Assembly (NCBI RefSeq): GCF_035582795.1
Contig: NC_134370.1
Span: 31,731,501-31,795,500 of the forward strand
Length of the DNA stretch: 64,000 bases
Direction: 5' to 3'
Source of the DNA: Mycteria americana
Taxonomy: Eukaryota > Chordata > Aves > Ciconiiformes > Ciconiidae
The notes beneath the pieces are model-generated. The model had not been told where the DNA came from. It did no database searches and saw only the letters and a program-made list of their open reading frames with translations. Of the stretch, positions 1 through 12,420 are shown in pieces. The position numbers were made by a program, and so were the translations under genes. Numbering within the stretch: position 1 is the first letter of the stretch; the number at the start of each line of letters is the position of its first letter.

Positions 1-2394
1 CAGACATCACAAGGCTGTATGCAGTTCACTGTTCTTGTTTATGCAGCCTTAGATAATTGTCAGATAAACTAAACTGCAATTGCAGCTCTCTCTAGAGTAC
101 AGTTAAGATAAAATGTCTGGATGGTAAAAATCAACAAAACCCTATAATCAGAGAAGAGTATTTTACAGAGTAACTGAGCCATGACATGAAAACATGAAGC
201 CCTCATCTAATCCCCCCTCATAAACGAAACCTTCCCCAAACCCAATTCTTTTACACAAAGACTTCACGCAGAGGTCTTTGAACTCGGATCTTAACTGCAA
301 TCTAGGTCCTGCAAACAGTCAGACATATGCTTAACCTTAAACATGCAAACAACTATTTGCAAGCTTTAATCAATGTCTTGGTGCAAGGAAATCACGGATA
401 TTTTTGCATCAGATGATTACTTTGAAGCATGAGTCACTGGAAAAGAGGTAGATTTTGATCGTTATATGGTCCGTCTTATTTATGCACGAGATCGACATCT
501 CACAAAATATATTTATCCAATGGTTATCTTTCCAGTCACCATTCATGCTTAGAGTTCTCTAAACAGAAATTACTGCTTGCTCTCCCCCTCCCTTTTAAAC
601 CTCTTCACCTAAAATCCAGAAGTCCATCAGCACAAATTCTTACTTTCAATCATAGGAGATTATAAGCTACAACATATGCACAAAACAATCTTCTACTGTG
701 GTTTCCGATTTAAAACATTTACGCTAGTGACAATAAAATGCCAAACCAAATCAAATCTTTGACTTTGGAAAAGATGTTTTGGTTTAAGAGAAAATTTTAT
801 CTGTCATTCTAAATAGTGATTGATCATTTATCTAGGAAAGAAGAGTGTAAAACAAAGCTGATATGCAGAAAGCACGGAAATATTCCTCAGTTTTTCCCTA
901 GTGTTGGGTATTAACTTCTTAGGAATTTAAAAAACGTGGTACACATGGTGGAAAAAACAAGGGAAACCATTCTCTGGCAGATTAGTACTACAAGGTAGCG
1001 ACTTAAAGCAATACAATTGACTCTTTTCTTTTTTCTAGTACCAAAACCCCAACATACACACAACAGAATCAAAAAGCATCTTCGTAAACTTGCAGATGTG
1101 CAGAGGAATAACATGAATGGGATTATGGGGGGTTTTCTCCCCCAAAGAAAAGGTGACAAGTATATTCTAGAAATGCTTGCTAAAAGACAAATACATACAC
1201 ATCTAAGTGAAAGACACCAGCACAAAAAAACACCTTCTGCAAAACTACATTAAATTCAATTAGAGCTCAGAGCCATAGTTCCCATCACTTTAGTAAACGA
1301 GAAAACTACCATTTCCTGGGCTTTTCAGTCCAGCTATCAGCCCCCTGCTGCCAACACAGCACTTACAGAAGCCTGGGTCTGTCTCTGTGCAGCTCCTCTC
1401 CCTTCCCCTCATCTGCTTTGTTACTCCCAAAGACCTGCTGGCAAAATGGAGAGGACTCGGTGTCCTTATGGGAGGCGAGAGAACGGGCAATACATCTCTT
1501 CCGTGGTCCTTACCTTCCCCCTACTCAGAGACTGCACATCCAGCTTCCCTGTCCAAGTTACCTGCAGGGTATTTAAAATAGATGCTCAGAAATCTGAGGA
1601 GAACAAAAGCCACAAGAGTTCCGATTCCCTTTAGAAACTGGGCTCCTTGATCCGCCCGATGCTGTTGACACTAAGGTGAGCATATGATAAGGGGAAGGAG
1701 GAGGGATTGCTAGAGAGCATCAAAGGCAGGAGACTGGGAGATGGGGTTTCCTCAGCCTAGACGTGACGCCCCTTCCTGCCTCCCCCCTTGGCTGGAGAGG
1801 AAATAAAATGGAGCCTAGGAGGGAGGGAGAGAGATAATCCTGCGGCTTCATCTGATTAGAGAAACTGGGCCTGTGCAGAGCCGGCAATGCCGCCAGGGAA
1901 GCACAGGGAGGGGAGGCAAAGAGGGGCAGGAAGAGGAGGAGCAGAGGAAGAGGGGGGAGAAGAGAAATGATAAGGGAAAAAGGAAAATTCTAAAAGGTAT
2001 ACGAGGGAACTGGCACCTGGGCCAAGCCACCCGGGCTGCGTTCAATTTCTACCCTCATGTACATGTGAAATCACCAGTAGGAAACACACATCGCTTCTCG
2101 TAATCTGGAACGATCGGGGGGGAAAAAAAAAAACAAAACAAAACCTAGAATGCATCAGTTCTATAGGTATGGACCGGGAACAAGGACATCCCAATGGATT
2201 GAAAAGAGTGAGACAGTTTGTGCTGAGCAGGGAGAAATGGAAAAAGCAGTATGCTGCAGATAGTTATCTAGTTTGTCATGGACAGGACACAATTTAGAAC
2301 AAATTTTCTATTGCAAGTAATTTTCCAGAACCTGTTTCCACTTACTAAAACAAATCTTAGTTGAACCACGGTGACTTTAAAAAAAGTATGTATC
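1..2394. other. Intergenic DNA, no supported gene
   Basis: No reading frame here resembles a known protein, and no chain of splice-compatible frames is visible. The stretch 1,660-2,010 is purine-rich and GC-richer than its surroundings, and an A-tract follows a G-run near 2,115-2,145. I cannot assign either a function. In mammals GPRIN2 lies near the SYT15 5' end, but no GPRIN2-like frame is seen here. Confidence 0.5.
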
Positions 2395-2960
2395 AGCACA
2401 CACATCAGGGTGCTTGCAGCTGCGGCCTCGCTTGCCCTCCCACACGTTGCACGCCCTGGCAGCCACACTTCCAGTCATGCCCTCCCTCCGCGCCTGGCAC
2501 TTCTGGGCTCACAGCCGCCCACCCACGTATGGCCACCTGCACCACCGTGCTACTGCGCCTCATGGGGGGTCCCCAACTTGCCGGAGGCTGCGGCCAGCCC
2601 GGCCCTCGCTGCACGCAGGTGTGAGGGCAGCACCATGCCCTCGCACTCGGCCTGACACAGGCGCTCACCCGAGGGCACTGGCGGGGTCCCGAGGGTGCTG
2701 CTGTTGAGCATCCCTTGTCCCATCCTCCCCCGGCAGGGAAATCCTGCCTCGAGGACACGGGCATCCAGGTCCCTCCAAGCTGCCATGTGTGACCCACGGT
2801 GCATTGGGGAACATCAAGGACAGATGTGGCCAGCGGAGCCTTGTCCCCATCCATGGTGGCCCGTTTCTGTAAAGAATCTCCTCTTTCACTCACCTTTATC
2901 AGCTGCTACACTTGGTCCTTTCCCAAGCACCACTCCTTGTCTCCGCGTTGCGAGCCGCTT
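2395..2960. other. GC-rich, CpG-containing patch in intergenic DNA
   Basis: Base composition shifts sharply to GC-rich with many CpG dinucleotides, most densely at about 2,415-2,800, while both flanks are AT-rich. Several open frames run through it on both strands (for example 2,405-2,893 on the minus strand). They are low-complexity Pro/Ala/Arg/Gly translations typical of GC-rich noncoding DNA and match no family I know. It could be a distal promoter, a first exon of a noncoding RNA, or an enhancer. Nothing in the sequence decides between these. Confidence 0.45.
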
Positions 2961-5544
2961 TTATTTCTTCCTGGCCTATTCCCCTCCATTTAAAGCTTCA
3001 CACAAGGCAGGCTGGTTGGATCTCTGATGGGGCAAGGAGAAGGATGCTGAAACATCAGAAAATAACCCGTTCAAGTCCTCTTTCTTTCTGTTCAGGAAGG
3101 AGTTAATACCTTTCCTGTAAAACACAGCACATTCTCACTTTGTTCCTAAGTCTTCACCCAGTACCCTCCCATCACGCCTAGCTCAGTTGGGAGAGGGGGA
3201 CCAAGACCCCCCACCCGATGCTTTTAGGAACACAAGATTGCTCCCCGAGTCTTCAAAATGGGCTGCAAACCCAGCCATTTTCTATGTGCTTCCAGGCTTT
3301 GTTCCTAAGACACACACCCCCACACCCTCACTGAGCGATTACTCCCTCAGGCTACCGGTCTGGAAGCATTTTGGGGGTTAACAGCCATGCACGGGTCAGC
3401 AGCAGCTTTCCGGCTGCTTTATTTTACTTGCCATGTTTATTACAGCAATGAGGCAGAGTAGGCACTTGAAGTCAGCTGTTTGTGCTGACCTTGTGCATCC
3501 TTCCTACACGGCCGGAAACAGAAGTTCCTTCAACCCGTCCCTTCCAGAGCATTCTTATCAGCGTTCCTGGCGGCCCGGGATCATGCCCAGGCGACTCTCC
3601 CCCCAGTGGTATAGGACTGCAGCGGTGCTGCAGGGAGAGGACAACTCTACAGCATTTTGCTTCCTTTCTTATTCCAGCAAAAGACCTTTGGCTGCCATGG
3701 TAAGACACACCCCTGGCACTCGGAGCTATTCCAACACTGTTCCATGGCTGCCAGCGGCCAGCTGTGGAACAACTCAGTGTACAGCCCTTCCAGTCAAATG
3801 CATCTTCCAAACTTGTCCCAAGTTGCCCAAATGATGTCCCAAGAACATATAAAGGGTACAAGGTAAGGATAACATTGCATTTCTCTTTTTCTTTAAACTC
3901 TCTACAGAAGGAAGTTGCATAGCTCTCTTGTCCTGGATTTGGTATGTCCAGCAAGGTTGACTATTTTCATTAAAAGCATCAAAATGTGCTTACTGAAAGA
4001 TACTGGTGACCAACTTTTACCTCAACAGGTTACACATCTGGACATCCATAACGATGCGATTGGCATACAGCGTTTTCATTTTACATTTAATGAGAAAAGG
4101 TGTGCAGATGTCTCAGATTCCAATTTGGAGAATTTATCCTGTATCTTTCTTTAACAAAGTTGACAGTTAAAGGAAACTGAGAAGTCAATAGCCTACAGAT
4201 ACATTAGGCTAAATCCAGACAATGTTAATGAATTTCTTTTGGGAAGAAGGGAAACACTGTCTTTCAAGAGGATTTTTGCAGAACAGTTCTGCCACTGTTG
4301 CTCAGCCCGACTAGCATTCATGTTTCCCCAGAACTCCACCCAGGGTTTAAGCATGTGACAATGTGTTTAATTTAATGAAATTGAAGTCCTACGCCAGCCA
4401 TGGAAAAGAACTTTCAAAATTACTGTTTACTGATTTGGGTGCTTGAAGATCAGAAGAAAGCAAGCCACCAGCCCCATGACTTTTGAGTCACCTCGTGTGA
4501 GAGAAAGCAGTTAGCTCTGTTTGCCTGCTGAAGGAGGGCACCACTGGGCAGAGCTGTCAGACCCGCAGGCCAGTTTTTGTCACCCCAGCCTCCATCCAGG
4601 CAATCAGGGCTTCCACATTCGAGACAGAAGCAGCCAGTCCTAGCCCAGAAGCCCTTTGTCTAACCTAAAATTCACTAACCACACTTTGGCCAGCTACGTC
4701 TCTTCAGAAGAAGGTATGGGGTGGGAAAACCATCCTGATCGCTTGGTTCCTCCATACAAGACCTAAAACTTGTACCGAAGCCCTATTCTCACCCCTTCCC
4801 ATTTATAACCCTACAGCCTTTTCTTGCGCTGCCTGGACTGCTGCCATTTGTAGGAACTTTTTCACGCCAAGCGGGGCGATTGGGACCTGCCTAGACTGTG
4901 GTTGCTGAACTCCTCCATCAGCCTTGAACCTCCCGAGCTCTTTTGCTGGCAGAGCTGCTCTTTGAGGAGGCAGGTTCAGGTGCCCCCGGTGGGCGAATGC
5001 CCTGCTGGAAATGCTTTTCTGGGCTGACTCACAAAAATGCTGCTTGCAATTTGTTCATATACCTCTGTCTGGGGGCTCTGTATGCAGACCCCGGCAGGCT
5101 GATGTTTGCTGTCTGTTGGTTCAAAGCCAGTGACATGCACCTGCAACCAGGCCGATTTTAGCTTAATGCATTTCTGGCATATGTTCTAGTCTACAACAAT
5201 AATGTAGCCCTCAAGGAACAATATACTGTCTTGCGGGTAACACTGCTCATTTGTCTGAATGTCGTCTGCCACAGTCAATTTGGATCAGGTCTTGGATATC
5301 TCCATTGTAAAGTATTTTTGAGTGTTTCTGAAGAGTAACAGCACTTTAGCACAGTCTGAGAGAGCCTTCAAGATAATAACTAATGCACCATAGCCAAACT
5401 TAACTTTTACTATGCCTATAACCAGTCAGAAGCTCTCCGCTCTAGATACTGCTAGCCCCTTATTGAAATTGGCATTCTGATGCAGTGCCAGGTTTTCCGT
5501 TTTTGCTTATGCTTGGATACCCAAAATAATTCCAGTCAGTCCAG

Positions 5545-5644
5545 TACAGGAGCGGGCATAGCAAGTGTTTTCTCACACACTTGCTATGCCAGCTCCTATA
5601 GAAGGCAAGATGCCTTTCAAACAGGCATCTGAGACTGTTTGAAA
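5545..5644. repeat. Cluster of two short inverted repeats
   Basis: The arms 5,548-5,568 and 5,577-5,597 are complementary over 21 bp with a single G/A mismatch (5,554 with 5,591) and an 8-nt loop. Two more pairs can form outside (5,545-5,546 with 5,599-5,600). Just downstream, 5,615-5,624 and 5,635-5,644 form a perfect 10-bp inverted repeat with a 10-nt spacer. The first hairpin is short for a miRNA precursor. A template-switch or small palindromic insertion is an equally good reading. Confidence 0.7.
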
Positions 5645-7879
5645 ACATAAAACTGACCATCACCTTCCATTTGACCTAAGAAGCACAACTATTTCTAACA
5701 GAATTTTTACAAAGAAAGCAATTCTGTCAGATAAGCAGTATCACAAAACCTTCAAATTAAAATTTTAGATAAACATGCAACAGCTGTAATTCAAAGATAA
5801 CTTACAGATAGAATCCATCTGATCACATGTTAATGTTCTACTTAAGAAAGCAATGCCATTTATATATAAATGCTTAACTTATTACTATCTGCAACTCTAG
5901 ACCATCTTCTCATGTACCAGAGTTATTTAAGAAAATGAGCTCTTCTCAAATTCTCAGACTTCCCGGTACTGACTAAGAACTAGACCCAGAAAGCAGTGTT
6001 TAGGTATCTATGTCCAAATAATCCTCAGAATCACGACCTACCTCTGTTGTCATTTCCCCAAAGTGCAAACCAGTCTGTGTTATTTTGGCATTCCTTCCCC
6101 TTCTCCTACCACTCGTCAGACTCCACAGTGAAAACCTTAAACTGCAGGTGTGTGTGTGGGGGGTGTGTAAAACCACTGAGAATTAGGGAAAAAGTGAGAA
6201 TGAACACGGCAATATTTTCTAGTGATTGGTCTATATGGGGACAGGAGACTGGGGTCCAGTCTCTATTCTAAGGGTGGTTTATTCATTTAATGCAATGAGC
6301 ATTCTGTGTTACAAAAACTGAGACTGAACCCTTCCCCAGAGACCCTTATGGCCCGCGTTGCACTACAGTGCATATGATAGCCTAATAAGAAGCCACTGTT
6401 AAAAAGCAGTAACAGCCTTACTCTTCAAGCACTCCACTATTATATACTGAAGATAGATAGATCAATAGAAAAAAGCCATTTTTATACATCTAATTAAGGA
6501 TATGCCAGGCTGGGGGGGCTGTATATCTATTTTTAGAAAAGAATAGCTGTCAGACACATTTAGAGTGTTTACATCTAGCAAGCAGCATGATGACTTTCCT
6601 GCTTCTGCCTGGGAGAAGAGAACTGCTGGTCAGACAGCCCAATTGTAGCAAGCATGGTCTATGAATAAGCCCCTATTCTGCAATTTTATTTTTCTGTGAC
6701 AAGGAAGATGATTTGTGTGGGTTTATCTCATCTGTTGGTTTCATAAAGTCATTACGAAATCTGCAGGTCATCTACATTCATCTTTCTTGGGAATAATGCT
6801 GTAACGCTACTGACATGACTTTTTTCAAAGAGCAACATAGATGTAGTACTCTCCTTTGCGCAATTAATTGTTTTGAAGGCTGTCAGGCTTTTTAGTACTG
6901 TGAAAACCGGTGGGTTTGAGCCATGTCATCTCCTTTCTTTTTCATCTTGGATTTAAGAGCAGCTTTCTCAACAAAGCAGACCAGATCTTTTGCCTTTATT
7001 TTGCCTTGGCAGTTTGCCAGGCAGCCTGCCGATATAAGCAATCTCACCTATTTCAAAGACTTAGCAAATCTCCACAGAGCACTATTTTTTTTTTGTTTGG
7101 TTATCAAATGAATAGAACAACAGCTGATTATGGAGAATGCAAACAAGATCCCTCTTTTAAGCATGTTTTGTTATATACCAAAGGTTCAATGACACGAAAC
7201 CTTAAATCTCATCTTAAATCAAGGGACTATCACATGGGCACTCTGCTCTCACTTCTCCTTTTCCCAGATCTCATTTCCTCCTATGCACAACCACCAGAAT
7301 GTCTCCCCTGTTCTCTACAGTTGCTTAATATCCAGTAGCAAAAAGCAATAAATAATTGAACAAAAAATAACCCTTCAAGCCAGTTTTGGGGTAGCTTTAA
7401 GCTGCCTTTCATGCAATAAGGGCTTTGGCCTTTTTGAGAATTTAATCACATGTTTAGCTTCGCTCTGCATTTCATTGCTAGTCTTCCACCTGCTCTGTTA
7501 CTCAACTGGAAAGGAGGCAAGCCAGCACCACATAAGCCAGCAGGGCTCCCAGGGCCTGCTCCCAGAAAAAAACCAGTACAAAGTATTACACTTTGAGAAG
7601 TCACCAATAATTCTGTCCTACGTGACTTGTCCATCAAGACACTCTTACAAATTTGGATCTGAACTCTTTTCAAAAACACATTCATGTATATACTAAACCT
7701 CTTTAGTTTTCTTTTGCAAATGGTGTGATTCAAAACAATGATTTGGTCTTTGGATGACAAATAGAAACAAAAGTTTGGAGTCTTTTCTAGATCTTAGCTG
7801 GTGCCCAGAGCTGAGTGCTATGAACAAAGCCTGCTGTAGAGACAGCTCGCTCACCTAATGGGACTCCGGCATCTAAATA

Positions 7880-7990
7880 AAGACTTGAACGTTGATGCCT
7901 CAATTCCCAGATATAAAATGAGGAAATGGTATCAGCAAGAAGCTGGGGGAAGCACCAAGGAAAACACTGTAAAGAGGAAAGTACTGCAGC
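7880..7990 (-). repeat. MIR-like SINE fragment (degraded)
   Basis: The stretch around 7,893-7,925 reads like the antisense MIR core segment: a CCTCA start, then a run ending TAAAATGAGGA. A second weak match to the 'tgtaaag...' segment lies near 7,967-7,985. The match is from memory of the consensus and is heavily diverged. Confidence 0.35.
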
Positions 7991-8776
7991 CTGGGAGCAT
8001 AATTGCTGACCCTGATGCACCTTGCAAAAACATAGCTCTGCAGCTCCAAGAAAGGCTTTGCTTTCCTATATGACCTGGAATATTCCCAAACAATTTAGAC
8101 CACAGTCATCACAATGTAGTTGTCTGTTGGCCCCATGGCCTGTGGATTGACTCCAGCCTACTGACTCCTAATCCAGCCTCCCTTTCCCTGGACAATATGC
8201 TTGGGCAGCGTACCCATCCCCATTTCTGCCCCATGCAGGAGGAGCCTTCCTATACTGGTCTCCCTGACTTCTCTCCAATGAGCTGAGAGGCTCATCCAGG
8301 ATATGCTGGAGAGAGAGCGTGATGGAAGAAAGAGAGACGGAGGACAGAAGCTTCAGGAAACTTGGGGGAATTTGAAGAGGATCTTCTGTGGCTGCCTATA
8401 TCGGACCACCCTCAGAAGAGGCATGACCCTTGGTTAAATGAAACAGAGACAAAATTATTATGCAACCAATATACCAGGGTGACATTCCAAATTAGACACA
8501 AGCTGAGAGCAACAGCACTGTATATTAAATAAGGCTTGCACAAATAAGACCTATAAACTAGTACATACAGATTTCGGAGCAGCCCCACAGCAAGGGAATA
8601 ATGCTATTTCAAGCGTATCCAGTGCCAGAGGCAGTCGAGCGAGATGGACTGTAAGCCTCAGGCTAGCTCTGCCTGCAATAATCTGCAGGGTTGCCTCTGA
8701 CAGATTGAAATGCAGTAACAGTGTTTATGCAACTAAATCTTGTTCTAATCTATTAGTTTATGTAACCTTTGCTCAT

Positions 8777-8798
8777 GGACATACTGACTCATAGGTCT
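8777..8798 (+). repeat. 22-bp dispersed direct repeat, copy 1
   Basis: This 22-bp segment, starting GGACATACTGACTC and ending AGGTCT, recurs exactly at 10,540-10,561, about 1.76 kb away. An exact match of this length within one window is not expected by chance. No larger shared element is obvious around the two copies. Confidence 0.6.
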
Positions 8799-10539
8799 CA
8801 GGAATCTAAAGAAAATCTCCTTTTTTTAATTCTCTCCCATCGTTCAACCCCTGGATGACAAATAAACAAATAGATTGTCAAGAGACCTCGTTCATTCTCT
8901 TTGAGGAAAAATTATGTTGGTGGGGAAAAAAAAAGGTAGCAACTAAAGTCCTAAAACCCAGTGTACTTCTCCATACATACAACCAAAGTTATAATAAGCT
9001 GGCTAATGGTAGGCAGGTGTCCTTCAGGTTAGCATTTCCAACCACAGAATGTACCATTTGAGCCCCCGGCTGGGAAAGGAACAGAAATTGTTTACTTAGC
9101 TCCTAGGGAAAAAATACTGCTTTCTAGCATTCAGACATTACCTTTCTGAGTAAAGCAAGGCAAGACACTGATTCTTCTTAGCTTGAAAGATTTACTTTCA
9201 TCCTTCTTGTATTTCTTGCATTTCCTAGAACGTTTTCACATATATTTTAAGCGAGGAGCTAACAACAGGAAGAGTGTGCAGCATTCTTGCCACAGCAGTC
9301 ATAGTTTTAGTGATTACTACATGAAGTGTGCCCACATCAGCTTATTTTGGCCCTTCCTGGCTAGGCTCTAACTTAGATTTGTGAAAGGATTTGAGTTACC
9401 CTTTTTGGGGTTTTGGGGTTGTGGGGTTTTTTGTTTTGTTTTTCTTTTTCTGCCAGTTGAATAGTTCACATAGCTGCTGCAATGTTGCCCATGTAACACT
9501 TGTTATCTATGCTATACTTCATTTAATTTCTAACCGTTTGTATTGAGGATTCATGCACAGGCCAAAGCCGACAATATCACTTGGAATTAAATGTCTTTGG
9601 AGCCAAATCCCATTGTATTAGGTGTATTTAGGAGAGGTCGTTTTGCATTTTTGATGCATACTAGACACTATCAGTACTAGACAAATATCCCGTAAATGGA
9701 TCAGGTATTCCTTATTATTTGTTGCAAAAGCAGTATAAGAATAGGCACAGTGCCTTTTTCTACGAAGTCCCTTTCCATATTAGAATGGTCTCCTGGCAGA
9801 TTCTGTGATCCTGTTGAACCATTCATTCTGGCAGAGCCAGAAGCTGGGTCCAGGTAACATCGGTCACGTTTCAGCTCTGCCCTGGGCAGCGGTCTGCAAA
9901 GGCAAGCCGCAGAGGAGCCCAAGGATGGCACCCACCCTGCAGTCTCCCGGCCACCGTGCAAAGAGAAAGGCATCATTTATGCAGATGAAATAAGGACTTC
10001 GTTATATGAAAAGCTTATTCTTTTTCCCCTACACTCAGGATTTTTAAAATTTTTTTCTTACATCCTTGACCCTCAAGATCTTACTACAGTCTTGCCCAGG
10101 CTTTTGGGCACCGATTCTTTTTTTAAACACAAAAATGTATGGGATGAGATCTGTAAATCTATTGTTGCTATACATGGAGTAGTTTTAGGTGCATGTGCCT
10201 GCAGGAACAACCGTAAGTTAAAGCAAACAGATCTTCAGCTTTCAGTATCTCATTCCAGTTGTATATGCTCCCAAAAACAAACATAAAATTTTGCTCTCAG
10301 GTAAAAGTTTGAATCCCGTAAGGCTGTACTAATTAGGACTATATTACATATGGTGTAATTGCTATACCATATATACGATCTTGTGCTTTCCTGCACTTCA
10401 CCCAAATCTTAAGATGCATTCCTGTTGACGGATTCATCTGGCTGCTCAGCAATCCCTCCCCATTTGTCTTGGAGTACTCATACCTTATTTACATTATGTC
10501 TGGCCTAAATCCATTACCTGTTCCAGAGGCAGTAAGTTA

Positions 10540-10561
10540 GGACATACTGACTCATAGGTCT
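10540..10561 (+). repeat. 22-bp dispersed direct repeat, copy 2
   Basis: Exact second copy of the segment at 8,777-8,798. It directly abuts the start of an A-rich tandem repeat, which may mean the same rearrangement produced both. Confidence 0.6.
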
Positions 10562-10653
10562 AATCCTAAAATAAAAACTAAAAAAAATCCTAAAATCCTA
10601 AAATCAGAACTAAAAAAATCCTAAAATAAAAACTCATCCTAAAATAAAAACTA
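10562..10653 (+). repeat. A-rich short tandem repeat (ATCCTAAAATAAAAACT-type units)
   Basis: About four to five imperfect units built on ATCCTAAAA plus TAAAAACT occur in succession. The two rightmost units (from about 10,618) are nearly identical. It is intergenic and lies directly after the 22-bp dispersed repeat. Confidence 0.7.
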
Positions 10654-12269
10654 GTCTTGCCTTAGAGCAACAGTTGTCGTTCATCTCTACAGCTGCATAA
10701 ACAGTTTACGTTGCATGTGTACATAAGTAATCTTGCAAGGCCTTGCCAAAGTTACGAAGTTTAGATTACTATTACCAAGGCTAGGTGGTGTACAAAACCA
10801 GAACAAAAAGCCAGATATTGCCCCCAAAAAGCTTTAAAGCCATGCAAGCCAGAGCTTTGCAAGTCATTTTCTCTGCAAAAATCTCTACAGGCCTTGTGCA
10901 CATCATCTGTGAACTTGGAGCTTATTAATAAAAGTAATTTTAAAGGAACATTTTTGTACTGGTTTTCTTAAAACAGCACCAGCTGCTAACTTTCTTAATG
11001 CAATCTACACTGGCAAAAAAACCCACAACCATGAGAACATGTTCCAGTAAAAGCAGACTTGGTATTTCTGAAATTCCTACTGTAAAATACAGGAAGGAAA
11101 AGTCAATTGAAAGGAATAAAAGTTCACATTTTCTGCATTCTGTTTCATACAGAAAAAAAAAAAAAGTCACCTTTAGGAGAGAACTTTTTGGTTTGCATTA
11201 TTGATTTACACCAAAGCCCAACTTTGGACAGGAGGTGGTGCTATAGCTTGCGTAAATTTTATTATTAGGCAACACCAACAGTTAAAGCATACTAGAAGCA
11301 GAAGCAAAAGGTAGAAAAAAAGAGAGAAACATTCTAAGTTCTGTAGAAGTCCTGATATGCAGACTTTACCTATGTATACTTTCATATCAGTAGGTATACT
11401 ATAACGCTGCTGAAAAGATTTGTAAGAAGGCCCTAAAGAGAAAGCAAATCCATTGTGTGTTCGTGTCTGTCAGGGACTTCAAATAGCTAGCAAATGCTAA
11501 GTATCAAAGCATGGGAAAAAATCTGTCTTGCACAGCATGCTCTGTGCAAGCTGTAGCAGGGTCTTTCATGTGCCCAAGGCTCCATTGACCAATTCTGTGC
11601 CAGAAGGAAACTGATGGGACGGATACACTCAGGTGGGAGGTTTGCACAGGTCCGGAAAGCGTTCTGCCTGCCTCGCCCTGAAGAATCTCAAGGTTAGCTG
11701 CAGTGTCAGGGGTTTTACTGAGCAAAGATGAAATACCAAAGTAGGAAGCCAAACCCCTTAACTAGGTTAATGCTATCTTCCCTCCCCCCTGCTTTGCTTC
11801 TTTTGCTGTCTTTCTCCCTAGGCCCTTCTAGGGGCACCAAACTTGGCAGCTTTTGAAGATTTTTTTCCTGTTGTCCATGTTGGCCCTGTCTCTATCCCCA
11901 TTTCATACCTGTGATTTTGCTGGGAGTGCCGTTCTGGACCGTAGCCTGAGACACTCGGCGTTAGAGTGCTCAAAGGCAACTACCGTCAACAGCAAAGCTG
12001 AGAGAAAACAATTCTGGCAGACTCAGTCCCTTCTGGATGCACGTACTCTCCCATTCCCACCTTTTCTTTTGAAAGGAAACTAACAAGTGACTTCCAGAAT
12101 GAATCCAAAGGATATTTTATGACAGAGTAGATCTTTCTTTCACATTTTCTTTTCTGAAACAGTCAATTATCCGTAGCCTGCTAAAGCTAAGAACTAGCTA
12201 TTAGTCTAAGGCCAACAGTAGATTGTGGGAGAAATACTTATCTCAGCTACACAAGTGTGAATCTGGAGA

Positions 12270-12420
12270 AAGTCCAGTTATTGAACAATCTGTAAAATAA
12301 GGATAACAATAACTATTATTTCAAAAAGCTTTTGTGATGGTTAACTACCAGTAATTAATGCTGGTACAGAAATCGGGAGCCTGGGAATGAAAGGCACCAT
12401 AGAAATTCTAAGTACTCATT
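12270..12420 (-). repeat. MIR-like SINE fragment (degraded)
   Basis: From about 12,287 the sequence follows the antisense MIR consensus as I remember it: CTGTAAAATAAGGATAA, an AATA-rich stretch, then TTTGTGATGGTTAA and a GGTACAG-like segment, in the correct order and spacing. Divergence is high, as expected of a MIR copy in a bird genome. Confidence 0.45.

Noticed and set aside
2405..2893. 162-codon minus-strand open frame in the GC-rich patch
   Set aside because: Low-complexity translation, overlapping open frames on both strands, no known domain and no splice partners; typical of GC-rich noncoding DNA.
3472..3954. 160-codon minus-strand open frame
   Set aside because: No recognisable motif, and a comparably long frame on the opposite strand; no supporting exon structure.
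6910..7338. 142-codon plus-strand open frame
   Set aside because: Begins beside an unrelated T-rich stretch, carries no domain signature and has no flanking gene signals.
9400..9440. GGGGTTTT-like telomeric repeat or G-quadruplex
   Set aside because: Only three G4 runs, followed by a T-rich tract; not a telomere array and short of the four runs for a standard quadruplex.
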